This document shows, one piece after another, positions 32,161-39,610 of a stretch of 64,000 nucleotides of DNA. This DNA comes from an uncultured Oscillospiraceae bacterium (lineage in GTDB: Bacteria; Bacillota; Clostridia; Oscillospirales; Oscillospiraceae): contig CANQFV010000004.1 of assembly GCA_947599875.1 (NCBI GenBank), forward strand, positions 1 to 64,000, written 5' to 3'. The notes beneath the pieces were generated by a model, which made no database searches, was not told the DNA's origin, and saw only the letters and a list, made by a program, of their open reading frames with translations. A program made the translations under genes and the position numbers. How positions within the stretch are numbered: position 1 is the stretch's first letter; each line of letters opens with the position of its first letter.

Positions 32161-33078
32161 TCAGTCCACTTTGTTTTTGGACGCCAGCTCTAAAAGAGTC
32201 CTCCCGTAGGCCCGGTACTCCTCCGGCGGGAGGGAGCGCAAAACGCACCCGTCACAGGCAAGCTCCATGTCCCCCTCGGCCCAGCGAACCAGGAGCCACA
32301 TCAGCGGGTTAAACCAGTGGAGCAGATTGACCCAAAGCGTCAAGGCCCTGATCCACAGATCCTTCCGGCGGCAGTGCGTAAACTCGTGGAGGAGCGCATA
32401 GCGCAGCTCCTCCGGGGGCATCGGCTCCTCCGGCAGGAGCAGGACGGGCCGCAGCAGCCCCGCCAGCATGGGGGAGCGCAGTCCGGGGCACCGCATGAGC
32501 CGGGGGCGGCGGCGAAGCCCCAGCCTGTCCGTGAGGAGATCACAGTACGCCAGCGTCTCCGGGTCCTCCACAGGCTTGGCCCAGCGGCGGCGGTAACGCA
32601 GAAACCGGAGGTGTCCGCCCAAAAGCCACAGCCCCATGCCGGCTGCCCCGGCGGCCCAGAGACCGAAGATGATCTGCACAGCGGACAGCCTGACCGTGCC
32701 CCTCCCCCCAGGGACAGGCCCCGGGGAGGCCGCTGGATCCTGGGGATCCTCCGGAACAACGGTCCCGGAGGAGGTACTCGGCCCGGAGGGGATCGTCCCC
32801 TCCACCGCGTGCGGCGGGGAGGCTGCCCCGCTGTCCCCGGGGACTGCCGGCCCGGCACCCCCCGCCGGTTCCTCGACGGCGGGGACGGTGAGGTGAAAGA
32901 GCGCCGGAAGTCCCGGAGCGACGGGGACGGCCAGCCGCAGGCACAGCGCCGCCCAGAGGACGCACCGCCAAGCGGCGCTCACCGGGGAGCGCCTCACCCG
33001 GGAGATGGCCGCTAAAAGCAGGGCGGCAAGGCCGCCGCCCAGAGTCAGGGAGAGAAGCGCCCAGAGAAATTCGCTCAA
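32161..33078 (-). CDS. M56-family (BlaR1-like) metallopeptidase
   Basis: Protein of 305 residues. Membrane segments lie at about 5-25, 38-60 and 125-145, and the zinc peptidase motif HEFTH is in LLHEFTHCRRKDLW near residue 225; LLHWFNPLMWLL and MELACDGCVL are typical BlaR1/MecR1 features. A proline/glycine-rich insert lies at about 65-125. It ends soon after the catalytic domain (LLELASKNKVD), without the sensor domain of BlaR1; the missing tail seems to be at the start of the next gene. It probably inactivates the BlaI-like repressor on a signal. Start TTG 33078 overlaps the blaI stop by four bases. Confidence 0.87.
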   Translation of the reverse strand: MSEFLWALLSLTLGGGLAALLLAAISRVRRSPVSAAWRCVLWAALCLRLAVPVAPGLPALFHLTVPAVEEPAGGAGPAVPGDSGAASPPHAVEGTIPSGPSTSSGTVVPEDPQDPAASPGPVPGGRGTVRLSAVQIIFGLWAAGAAGMGLWLLGGHLRFLRYRRRWAKPVEDPETLAYCDLLTDRLGLRRRPRLMRCPGLRSPMLAGLLRPVLLLPEEPMPPEELRYALLHEFTHCRRKDLWIRALTLWVNLLHWFNPLMWLLVRWAEGDMELACDGCVLRSLPPEEYRAYGRTLLELASKNKVD

Positions 33079-33449
33079 GGGTTCTCCCCCTCCAGATCGT
33101 CAAGTAAAGTCCGCAGTTCCTCCAGATCCTCCCGCTCCAGCCCCTCCCGGGCCAGGGCGGCCAGGAAATTCCGGGGTGTGCCGTAGAGGCGGGAGATCAC
33201 CTGACGGCTGTCAAAGGCCAAATACGCCTCCCGGCTCACGAGGGCGGTGTAGCGATTCGTCTTCTGCTCCCGGCGGATGGAGACGAAGCCCTTTTCCGCA
33301 AGGCGGGTGAGATAGGTGTTGATGGTATTCGGCGCCCAGTGAAACGCCTCCAGCGCCTGGCCCAGCGCGGCCCTGGACGTGTCCGGCCCCCGGTCCCACA
33401 GGGCCTTCATGACCTCCAGCTCCGCGTCCGGCAGTCTTCTCAGCTTCAT
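33075..33449 (-). CDS. BlaI/MecI-family repressor (operon 1)
   Basis: Protein of 124 residues, standard for BlaI/MecI/CopY. Winged helix at 1-75 (LPDAELEVMKALWDRGP, TINTYLTRLAEKGFVSIRREQ) with a C-terminal helical dimerisation and cleavage region. It represses its own operon by binding the two dyads at 33471-33512 and is probably inactivated through the M56 peptidase encoded next. ATG 33449 has GAGGAGG nine bases upstream. The regulated genes here are not beta-lactamases, so the target is more likely envelope homeostasis. Confidence 0.9.
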   Translation of the reverse strand: MKLRRLPDAELEVMKALWDRGPDTSRAALGQALEAFHWAPNTINTYLTRLAEKGFVSIRREQKTNRYTALVSREAYLAFDSRQVISRLYGTPRNFLAALAREGLEREDLEELRTLLDDLEGENP

Positions 33450-33470
33450 GATCCGGCCTCCTCATATCTT

Positions 33471-33523
33471 CTACATATGTAGTGGTTGTGTACTATACTA
33501 CTACATGTGTAGAGGTTCGTCAA
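33471..33523 (-). promoter_or_regulatory. BlaI operators and promoter (operon 1)
   Basis: Two dyads, CTACATATGTAG (33471-33482) and CTACATGTGTAG (33501-33512). A minus-strand promoter TTGACG (33523-33518), 17 bases, TAGTAT (33500-33495) has the second dyad filling its spacer and the first one just downstream of the start site, so bound repressor would block RNA polymerase. Confidence 0.82.
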
Positions 33524-33693
33524 GTTACAAAGTGGTAACAACCCGGCCGTTCTCCCGCCGCGTGTGCCGCCGGGGAAATATATGTCAGGCTTTTTGACAA
33601 AAAATGTGAGCCGCCTGTTGGCGGCTCGCACTTTTATATGGTTTTCCCGGCGGGTAAGGGCGGTCTGACCCCCACTGTCCCCGTGCGCGGGTC

Positions 33694-34014
33694 TCATGGA
33701 GAGGTGCGGCTAATGGCGTAAAGGGCGGTCACCAGGACGACCAGGGCGACCAGGAGAACGGCCTCCAGGGTGCTGAGCAGGAGCATTTTGGCAAACTTCC
33801 TCCGCCCCTCACGGTCGCCGCCCATGTCCCGGCGGATGGCGGCGATGCGCCAGATCCCCACGGGGACGGTGAGGAGCAGGTAGTAGGTGGGCAGTCTGGA
33901 CATGGGGCGTCCCGTTGTGACGTGGGCGTACATCTCATAAAGCACATAGAGCATAAAGGCCACTGCCACAAGCAAAAGGACGGTATGGATGATCTTTTTG
34001 GCCCTGGCGTTCAT
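33694..34014 (-). CDS. Small membrane protein
   Basis: Protein of 106 residues with three hydrophobic segments (about 7-30, 42-60 and 80-100) and a short cytosolic Asp/Arg-rich loop. I do not recognise a family. The start is uncertain: ATG 34014 gives a compact protein (MNARAKKII); ATG 34035 would add seven residues (MPEWGIK). Neither ribosome site is strong. It lies downstream of a lipoprotein gene on the same strand with a 56-base gap. Confidence 0.6.
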   Translation of the reverse strand: MNARAKKIIHTVLLLVAVAFMLYVLYEMYAHVTTGRPMSRLPTYYLLLTVPVGIWRIAAIRRDMGGDREGRRKFAKMLLLSTLEAVLLVALVVLVTALYAISRTSP

Positions 34015-34070
34015 TTTTATCCCCCATTCCGGCATCTTTTCCCGCTGTTTTCACGCAAAGGGAGAGCGCG

Positions 34071-34745
34071 TTACGTTTTGGGCAGGAAGGACACCATCTG
34101 CCAGTCGTCGCCGGTCTCCCTGATCGTCAACGTGTGGTCGAAGGAGTTGAGGATCAGCACATCGCCCTGGCGGCAGCCGTCGGTGGGGACAAATACGCCC
34201 GGGCCGTAGTCGCTGACAAAGGTGTAGACGGTATCATATTCGGGCAGGTAGATGTACGCCTCCCCGTTTTTCCAGTCCTGGGTGAGATCGTCCACGGTGA
34301 TCCCGGCGTACTTGGTGAGCGCGGCGTTTATGGCAGCGACCGGGATCGCGTGGATGGGCACTTCGCCGTTGAAGGGCTCGCCGTGCTTCTCCTCATAGGC
34401 CGCCATCAGCTCGGTATATCCCTCGTCTCCATTTTTCAGCTGCGTCTGCATGGGGAAATAGCTGATAAACCCGTAGAAATCGAGCTGGCGCGGATCGGCC
34501 CAATCCGAGAGGAAGAAGCCGTTTACCTCCGACGTGGTAAACTCCCCCTCTGTCCCCTCGGACTGCACCTCTGCCTTCAGTCTGTCCGCCCAGACAGACA
34601 GCTCGCCGGCTGAAAGCGCCGTCTCCACCGGGGAATCGCCCAAATCCCCGTCGCCCTTGGAGTCGCTCCCCTGCTGACAGCCGGCGAGAAGCGCCGCCAG
34701 AAGCATCGTCAACGCGATGACCATGCTGAGTGTTTTCTTCTTCAT
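34071..34745 (-). CDS. Predicted lipoprotein
   Basis: Protein of 224 residues. An N-terminal signal with lipobox LLAGC (cleavage before Cys23) is followed by a Gly/Asp/Ser-rich linker and an extracellular domain of about 180 residues with no recognised motif. It should be lipid-anchored on the outer face of the membrane. ATG 34745 is preceded by GGAAGAAATT. Probably co-transcribed with the small membrane protein downstream. Confidence 0.75.
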   Translation of the reverse strand: MKKKTLSMVIALTMLLAALLAGCQQGSDSKGDGDLGDSPVETALSAGELSVWADRLKAEVQSEGTEGEFTTSEVNGFFLSDWADPRQLDFYGFISYFPMQTQLKNGDEGYTELMAAYEEKHGEPFNGEVPIHAIPVAAINAALTKYAGITVDDLTQDWKNGEAYIYLPEYDTVYTFVSDYGPGVFVPTDGCRQGDVLILNSFDHTLTIRETGDDWQMVSFLPKT

Positions 34746-34881
34746 TGTAATTTCTTCCTGTATTTTGTAAGTTTATTTTTTCCGCTCCGATGCGCCGCCC
34801 GCCAGGGGGCTTTCGGGCATTAGGGGTATGCTGATGATCTTCAAGCCGTGCTTTTCCTCATCTGCCCCCCAACGCCCGGCA

Positions 34882-35496
34882 TCAGGAGAGGGGAAAGACG
34901 ATCTCCACATTCTCCAGCTTCGCAAAGGCCTTTTTTAGCCAGTAGATGTGTTCTGCGCCGAACACCGCCAGCACATTCGCGCCGGGATTTTCCCGTATCA
35001 CACGCAGGATATTGTCCACGATGGCGTTGTTTCGCCGAACCCAGACGATCTCCTGCTCCTCCGGGTGGAGCCTGCCCTGGAAGGCCTGCTTCTCCTCCAC
35101 CGCGGCGTTGAACGCGTCGGAGTTGAAGGGCACCGGGCTGGAGGTTCCGGTTTTCATATACGCCTCCATGATGCGCTGTGCCTCCTCTTCTATGCGCCGG
35201 GCCTCCTCTTCGCTCTCCACCTCGATCGTCTCCATCCGGCGGACGTACTCCACGTCGGCATCCTCGTATTGGTCGCAGGGGACGAACCGGATCCCGCGCT
35301 CCTTGCAGTACGGGAAGATGAACCGCCGGTATTCCGCCGGCCCCTGATAGGCGCGGTTTTGCTCCAAGTCCTCGCGACGCACCTCGCCGCAGAGAATGTC
35401 CGGCTTGAACCGGTCAAAAAGCTCGCAGACTCTCTTATCATCAAGCCCATACTGCTGCATATCGCTGTGTAATGAACCGAAAAGCCCTAATTTCAT
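34882..35496 (-). CDS. Hypothetical protein, TraB/EreA-like features
   Basis: Protein of 204 residues, no signal peptide or membrane segment. It begins MKLGLFGSLHSDM and ends with VLAVFGAEHIYWLKKAF, a pattern reminiscent of TraB/PrgY or erythromycin-esterase-like folds, where a Gly-x-x-His near the end is conserved; this similarity is weak. A central Glu/Arg-rich helix (EVESEEEARRIEEEAQRIME) may form a coiled coil. ATG 35496 has GGAGGAACAGCC upstream. It stands alone in the accessory region. Confidence 0.6.
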   Translation of the reverse strand: MKLGLFGSLHSDMQQYGLDDKRVCELFDRFKPDILCGEVRREDLEQNRAYQGPAEYRRFIFPYCKERGIRFVPCDQYEDADVEYVRRMETIEVESEEEARRIEEEAQRIMEAYMKTGTSSPVPFNSDAFNAAVEEKQAFQGRLHPEEQEIVWVRRNNAIVDNILRVIRENPGANVLAVFGAEHIYWLKKAFAKLENVEIVFPLS

Positions 35497-35636
35497 GGCT
35501 GTTCCTCCATAATCAAGTTTTTCAAAGGGGTTTGTAATCGCGCAAGAAACGGGGAGTTGTCAGGCCTTCTTTTCGGGCAGGAAGGTCATCACAACGCCCG
35601 CAGCGCCGAGCTGTTTTTCTCATAGTGAAACCTTTT

Positions 35637-35888
35637 TTACTTCTTATGTTGTTGGATGGCCTCTATTACGGTGTTGATCATGGCGATAAGTAAACATACG
35701 GCAGCTATCAGGATCAGCAGCTGTTGAACCGGTTCGCAGTTTATCTGCCAATCACTGCTCCCGTAGCTGGCCTGCGCCGCTATAAGCCGCACACGGCAGG
35801 CTGTTTCTATCGCTTCCTCACAAAAATGTACGATTGCACAAAGGAAAAGGGAAATAACGGATAAAACCGCAAACTTGTCTTTAAACAT
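35637..35888 (-). CDS. Small two-helix membrane protein
   Basis: Protein of 83 residues with hydrophobic segments at about 7-25 and 55-75, and a loop containing two cysteines (ACRVRL, INCEPV) that would face outside. No family recognised. ATG 35888 has GGAGGACAG upstream. It is followed by the small zinc-ribbon membrane gene upstream on the same strand (105-base gap), perhaps one unit. Confidence 0.6.
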   Translation of the reverse strand: MFKDKFAVLSVISLFLCAIVHFCEEAIETACRVRLIAAQASYGSSDWQINCEPVQQLLILIAAVCLLIAMINTVIEAIQQHKK

Positions 35889-35993
35889 ACTCTGTCCTCC
35901 TTGGCTAAACTTGCATGATGCGTTTATTTTGTACGATGTCCAGCCGGTAATCGCCCCGGGAAAGAGGCATCTTTCCGCAGCTGGGGCTGTCTT

Positions 35994-36254
35994 TCATCCC
36001 TCGCCTCCGCATTTCTGTCCGCAGCGGGAGCAGTATTTTCCTCCCGCCGGCATGGGGATACCGCAGCGGGGGCACCTGCTGTGGAACACCTTGTAAACGG
36101 CACAGGCGGCGATCACCGCAAGGCAGGCCAGGGCAACACAGCTGTCTGTCAGGATGTTTTTATTGCCGTTGAGCAGCTTCAGCCCCAGAATGCCGCAATC
36201 TACCGTCATGCTGACCATAGCGGCGCAAGTGAGTCCGGACACGATTTTATTCAT
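35994..36254 (-). CDS. Small membrane protein with C-terminal zinc ribbon
   Basis: Protein of 86 residues. Two hydrophobic segments (about 5-25 and 33-55) precede a zinc ribbon, CPRCGIPM...CSRCGQKC. Such proteins are common in Clostridia, without known function. I start at ATG 36254, which has AAGGAGG about nine bases upstream; longer readings enter the interspersed repeat at 36289-36450. The repeat carries a possible minus-strand promoter that would drive this gene. Confidence 0.68.
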   Translation of the reverse strand: MNKIVSGLTCAAMVSMTVDCGILGLKLLNGNKNILTDSCVALACLAVIAACAVYKVFHSRCPRCGIPMPAGGKYCSRCGQKCGGEG

Positions 36255-36288
36255 ACCACAAGCCTCCTTCCGCAAGTTCATACGAGTC

Positions 36289-36450
36289 CGTTGGACATGA
36301 TCAATATGCACCCTGATCAAGCGATTTGCAATAGCCCCGGCACGACATGCGCTTTTCGCGGCACGAACGGCGCCCGGCCCCTTACGCGCAAATACTATCA
36401 TGCCGGTTTGCGCGCTTTCAAGCGGCGGTGCAAAAGTGCAAGAAAAACGC
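36289..36450. repeat. Interspersed repeat family A, copy 1
   Basis: About 160 bases closely matching 39347-39508 and, over its first 85 bases, 41638-41722. Core: CAATAGCCCCGGCACGACAT, GCGCTTTTCGCGGCACGAAC, GGCGCCCGGCCCCTTACGCG. On the minus strand it holds TTGAAA, 18 bases, TAGTAT (extended TGA), a plausible promoter toward the gene at 36254. Confidence 0.85.
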
Positions 36451-36669
36451 GCAGATAGAGAAAAGGACGCCGTTGCCCGTGTGAGGTCTGCCTACGGGGA
36501 GCAGTACCAGCCCCTTGTCATGTCAGATGCGAAATGGGATGTGGCGAAAATGCTCAGTGAGGAAACTGAGAGAAAGTCTGTCCGGGAGCAACTCAAAGAG
36601 AAACAGCCTGAGCATAAAGCACCGCAGCCCAAAAAAGCGGAAACGGGACGAGTGGGAAAGATAAAATAG
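36451..36669 (+). pseudogene. Orphan C-terminal fragment, possibly mobile-element derived
   Basis: An open frame from 36400 reads out of repeat A into about 70 residues: VRSAYGEQYQPLV, SDAKWDVAKMLSEETERKSV, REQLKEKQPEHKAPQPKKAE. It is highly charged and helical with a basic tail, resembling C-termini of mobilisation (relaxase-type) proteins in Clostridia, but this is a weak impression. The reading frame has no ribosome site and its first 17 codons are repeat sequence, so it is more likely debris than a gene. Confidence 0.4.
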
Positions 36670-36769
36670 GCTATACGGGAAAGCATGGTCAGTGCGCTCC
36701 CGTACAATGCTGTTTCTATAGCAAGAATAGACCTCTTTCATTTAAGGAAACTGTACTTAAACAGGCGCA

Positions 36770-36857
36770 TCCCACAGAGCCGTGGAAGCGATGTGGAATG
36801 TCCGCTCCCTGGTCTGGGCGAACCATTCTTCCACATCCGTACCGTACAATGCTTCAT
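36770..36857 (-). pseudogene. Remnant of a transglutaminase-like gene 3' end
   Basis: The minus strand encodes EALYGTDVEEWFAQTRERTF then HIASTALWDAP, nearly the same as the last 30 residues of the transglutaminase-like protein at 37719-38594 (KELYGTDVEERIARTRERTF, RIASTALWDDP). The DNA match covers about 85 bases. The rest of the paralogue is gone, so this is a decayed duplicate end lying downstream of the metallopeptidase-like gene. Confidence 0.78.
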
Positions 36858-36876
36858 CTCTACAAACGGGAAGTCG

Positions 36877-37620
36877 TCACTCGTCGAAGTCTTTTACCAT
36901 CAGCAGGCGGATGTCCTCGCGCAGATTGAACATTTTCATGTAGCCGAGGAAGTCCTTTTCGAGAAGAGCGGCGCTGATCCCAAAGGTCTTCTCAAGAGCC
37001 TGCGCCGTCTTTTCAGCGCACCGCTTATAAAACGCGACGTATTTTTCCGTGCCGAAGCGTTCCATCAGGTATCCCGTAAACGCTCCGGCAATGGGATAGG
37101 TCAACTCACAGTCATATTCACGGAAATGTCTGTTTTCCAAGAGACCGGCAATAGACGGGTTCTTTCCCTGCTCAATATACCATTTCGTCCAGGAATAATT
37201 GTCAATCCCCCACCAGTACCGGTCAAAAAACATGGCAAGCCCTTCGCTGATGAACCGGGAATCCGGTCTGCAAATCGAATAGGAAATGATATGCGCGTCT
37301 TCATGGAAGCCGATGCACTTTATCGTCTCACTGTATACGGCGTAAACGTGATTTGTGCCGTCCTTGCTCATATTCTCCGGGAGGGCAAAGCCGTTGCACG
37401 GCTCATCGTCGTCCTCGTCATGGAGAATTGCGTATTGCTTTCCAACCTCCTGTGGAGTGTCGAACAAATGATAGTGAATCTTGCCCTTTGCGTCAGCATG
37501 AAGACAATCGCTGATAAATATGTAGCATCCTTCTTGAAGATCAGCGATTTGATTGATTTCCTTTTCAGCCAAGCTGTTTTTCTCGTAATGAAAAACATAG
37601 TGAGTCGTTGACATTTCCAT
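36877..37620 (-). CDS. Peptidase-MA-like zinc metallopeptidase
   Basis: Protein of 247 residues. The HExxH motif is in IGFHEDAHIISYS and a downstream Glu in RFISEGLAMFFDRYWW fits the third zinc ligand of the gluzincin/peptidase-MA type. There is no signal peptide, so it would be cytosolic. The substrate is unknown. ATG 37620 has GAGGTGAAG about ten bases upstream; an earlier ATG at 37653 has none. It lies 98 bases after the transglutaminase-like gene, same strand, and GC content is lower than in core regions, consistent with accessory origin. Confidence 0.68.
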   Translation of the reverse strand: MEMSTTHYVFHYEKNSLAEKEINQIADLQEGCYIFISDCLHADAKGKIHYHLFDTPQEVGKQYAILHDEDDDEPCNGFALPENMSKDGTNHVYAVYSETIKCIGFHEDAHIISYSICRPDSRFISEGLAMFFDRYWWGIDNYSWTKWYIEQGKNPSIAGLLENRHFREYDCELTYPIAGAFTGYLMERFGTEKYVAFYKRCAEKTAQALEKTFGISAALLEKDFLGYMKMFNLREDIRLLMVKDFDE

Positions 37621-37718
37621 ACCGGCTTCACCTCTACAAATTTGATTTGTCAAACAGTTGTTCGTTCGACATTTGGTGTTATATGATCTCAGTTGGCTTT
37701 AAAGACGGTTACTTTACT

Positions 37719-38594
37719 TCACGTGGGGTCGTCCCACAGTGCCGTGGAAGCGATACGGAAGGTTCGCTCCCTGGTCCGGGCAATCCGTTCTTCCACGTCC
37801 GTACCGTACAATTCTTTATGATATTCAAGGTCCATGATCCGCTGCCGCCGCAGGTCGAAATCCTCCGGGACCACATAGAAGGTGTCGCACCCCTCCGGCT
37901 CGCCGAAGGCGGACACCGAATCGAAGAAGAAATAATATGAGTTCTTGGCATAATACCAGTTCACACCGGCATTCCGTTTTTGCAGTTCCTCGATTTTAGC
38001 CGGATTTTGGCGGTTGAGAACGACGGATACCAGGGTCCTCTCCGCAAAAGCCCGCCGCAGTTCCAGACAGGAGAGCGGATTCGCGCCGTCAGAGAAGTAA
38101 CTGCCGTAGGTGGGGTCGAGGGCGATCCATTTTTTGCGCTTTCGGTCAAAAATCTCCGTGACCACATGGTTGTCCCCGTCATATGGGGAACAGGGCATCC
38201 CGCCAACCCGGCGGGCGTATATGCCAATGGCGAGGCAGCACTCGGCCAATATCTTTGCTTTGTTCAGACAGTTGATCCCCACGTCAGGCTTTTCAAAGCA
38301 ATACTCCAGCAAGGCGAGCGAATTGCAGGGAATATGGTTGTCATAGTTGCTTTCGTGCTTCAGCCGGGGTGCGAGCCAGCGGCACAACCTCAGCGCCCGT
38401 TCAAAGTCTCCGCCCTTTCCCGCCACCCGCTCAATAGGATATTGCTCCCGGAGCGTTTGAAACTCGGGGCAGTCAAAGACATACTCGATTTTCAGCGGTT
38501 CCCCCGCGGCAAACGCCGGGGCGTTAAAAAGACTGCCGCTGAAAATATCCAGCACATAGTCATACGGAAATACTCCGTTTTCTTTTTGCGACAT
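37719..38594 (-). CDS. Transglutaminase-like protein
   Basis: Protein of 291 residues. The Cys-His-Asp triad of the transglutaminase-like superfamily is visible: Cys in GINCLNKAKILAECCLAIGI, His in GDNHVVTEIF and Asp in WIALDPTYGSYF. The N- and C-terminal parts are specific to this group and unassigned. No signal peptide. It may be a cytosolic peptidase or amidase rather than a cross-linking enzyme. ATG 38594 follows GGAGGACATATTT. Its 3' end has a decayed copy at 36770-36857. Confidence 0.78.
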   Translation of the reverse strand: MSQKENGVFPYDYVLDIFSGSLFNAPAFAAGEPLKIEYVFDCPEFQTLREQYPIERVAGKGGDFERALRLCRWLAPRLKHESNYDNHIPCNSLALLEYCFEKPDVGINCLNKAKILAECCLAIGIYARRVGGMPCSPYDGDNHVVTEIFDRKRKKWIALDPTYGSYFSDGANPLSCLELRRAFAERTLVSVVLNRQNPAKIEELQKRNAGVNWYYAKNSYYFFFDSVSAFGEPEGCDTFYVVPEDFDLRRQRIMDLEYHKELYGTDVEERIARTRERTFRIASTALWDDPT

Positions 38595-38633
38595 AAATAT
38601 GTCCTCCGTTTCTTTATTTTGATTGAATTTGTC

Positions 38634-39071
38634 TTAATCAGCTTTTTCTATCAGTTTTATAAACTCCCCGATAAAGGCGTCCGCGCCGTTCATTATGTAA
38701 TTCGTGCCACCAGCGGATAACTCGCCGGAATCGGAAATGATAACGGAATCGATCAACGCGCCGCCCTCGTATACCGAGATGACAAGCAGCTTTTCACGGG
38801 GCATCATACTGCTGCCCGAAAACGGAAGGTTCCGCCTGAAAGTGTGTTCGTCCAGTAGGCTCAGAATATCCTTTGTGACAGCGATACTCTCCCAGGTCTG
38901 TGTGTCGTTATTTGCCGCTCCGTCCTCGGCGCCGAGGGTTGTGCAGGTAACAAAGAGCGAATTGTTTTCCGTGATTCTGTCGGTAAGACTGTGGGGCCAG
39001 AAATAGACTATCGCCCCCGCAACAAGGATCGCTGCTAATTGAATCCTCCTTTTCAGATTTGCATTAAACAT
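38634..39071 (-). CDS. Membrane-anchored hypothetical protein
   Basis: Protein of 145 residues. A basic start (NANLKRRIQ) and one membrane segment at about 9-28 are followed by an extracytoplasmic domain of about 115 residues with no recognised motif (WESIAVTKDILSLLDEHTF, LLVISVYEGGALIDSVIIS). ATG 39071 has AAAGGAGG... only in the opposite direction, so the start is chosen because it overlaps the stop of the 58-residue gene by eight bases, suggesting coupling; an upstream in-frame start at 39116 lies inside that gene. Confidence 0.62.
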   Translation of the reverse strand: MFNANLKRRIQLAAILVAGAIVYFWPHSLTDRITENNSLFVTCTTLGAEDGAANNDTQTWESIAVTKDILSLLDEHTFRRNLPFSGSSMMPREKLLVISVYEGGALIDSVIISDSGELSAGGTNYIMNGADAFIGEFIKLIEKAD

Positions 39072-39240
39072 ATGGATACGCCGCGAAAACGATACAGGCA
39101 AGCATACAAAGGCCAAACGTCAGGCAAGACAACAGGGTTGGTTTCAACGCCTTATCATCTTTAGCGCGTATTGCCTTGATGAAGAAAAGCGGAAACGCAA
39201 ATCCCGCCAGTATCCCGGTAAGCCAAAGAACTATCAGCAT
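39064..39240 (-). CDS. Small two-helix membrane protein (58 residues)
   Basis: Short ORF beginning MLIVLWLTGILAGFAFPLFF, with a charged loop (KAIRAKDDKALKP) and a second hydrophobic segment ending AAYPYV. ATG 39240 has GAGGAGATAAATCT, an excellent ribosome site. The stop overlaps the next gene's ATG (ATGTTTAA). This pattern of two hydrophobic helices is seen in many small membrane peptides of Firmicutes; function unknown. The minus-strand promoter in repeat A copy 2 could drive this two-gene unit. Confidence 0.7.
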   Translation of the reverse strand: MLIVLWLTGILAGFAFPLFFIKAIRAKDDKALKPTLLSCLTFGLCMLACIVFAAYPYV

Positions 39241-39346
39241 AGATTTATCTCCTCATTTGTATTTAGCTCTATTGTCCTTTGCTTTTTCATATTAAGTCAC
39301 CTTTCTTTGAAATAAATTGATTTTGTTCATGATGTGTCCATCGGAC

Positions 39347-39508
39347 AGTACCAATATGCGCCCTGAACAAAAAATAATCAATAGCCCCGGCACGACATGC
39401 GCTTTTCGCGGCACGAACGGCGCCCGGCCCCTTACGCGCAAATACTATCACGCCGGTTTGCGCACTTTCAAGCGGCGGTGCAAAAGTGCAAGAAAAACGC
39501 GCAGATAA
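39347..39508. repeat. Interspersed repeat family A, copy 2
   Basis: Second copy of the unit at 36289-36450; from CAATAGCCCCGGCACG on the two differ at only a few positions. Its left part GGACAGTACCAATATGCGC is shared with copy 3 at 41638. It lies between a divergent pair: the 58-residue membrane-protein gene (minus) and the first LytTR regulator (plus). Confidence 0.88.
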
Positions 39509-39533
39509 AGAGATGGGAAGGACTTTACGCCTA

Positions 39534-39562
39534 TTGATGAACGGGCCGGTAAATGGTAAAAT
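39534..39562 (+). promoter_or_regulatory. Promoter of LytTR system 1
   Basis: TTGATG (39534-39539), 17 bases, TAAAAT (39557-39562), about 48 bases before the TTG start of the response regulator and 25 bases after repeat A. Confidence 0.6.
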
Positions 39563-39610
39563 AGACTGGCGGGTTTCACGCAGGCTTTTCATAAATTCGG
39601 AGGGGTCAAA

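Noticed and set aside
32161-33449. Beta-lactam resistance operon
   Set aside because: BlaI and M56 proteins are present but there is no beta-lactamase or penicillin-binding sensor; the partners are of unknown function.
35994-36401. Longer start (36401) for the small zinc-ribbon gene
   Set aside because: The extension lies in interspersed repeat A and has no ribosome site; ATG 36254 has AAGGAGG.
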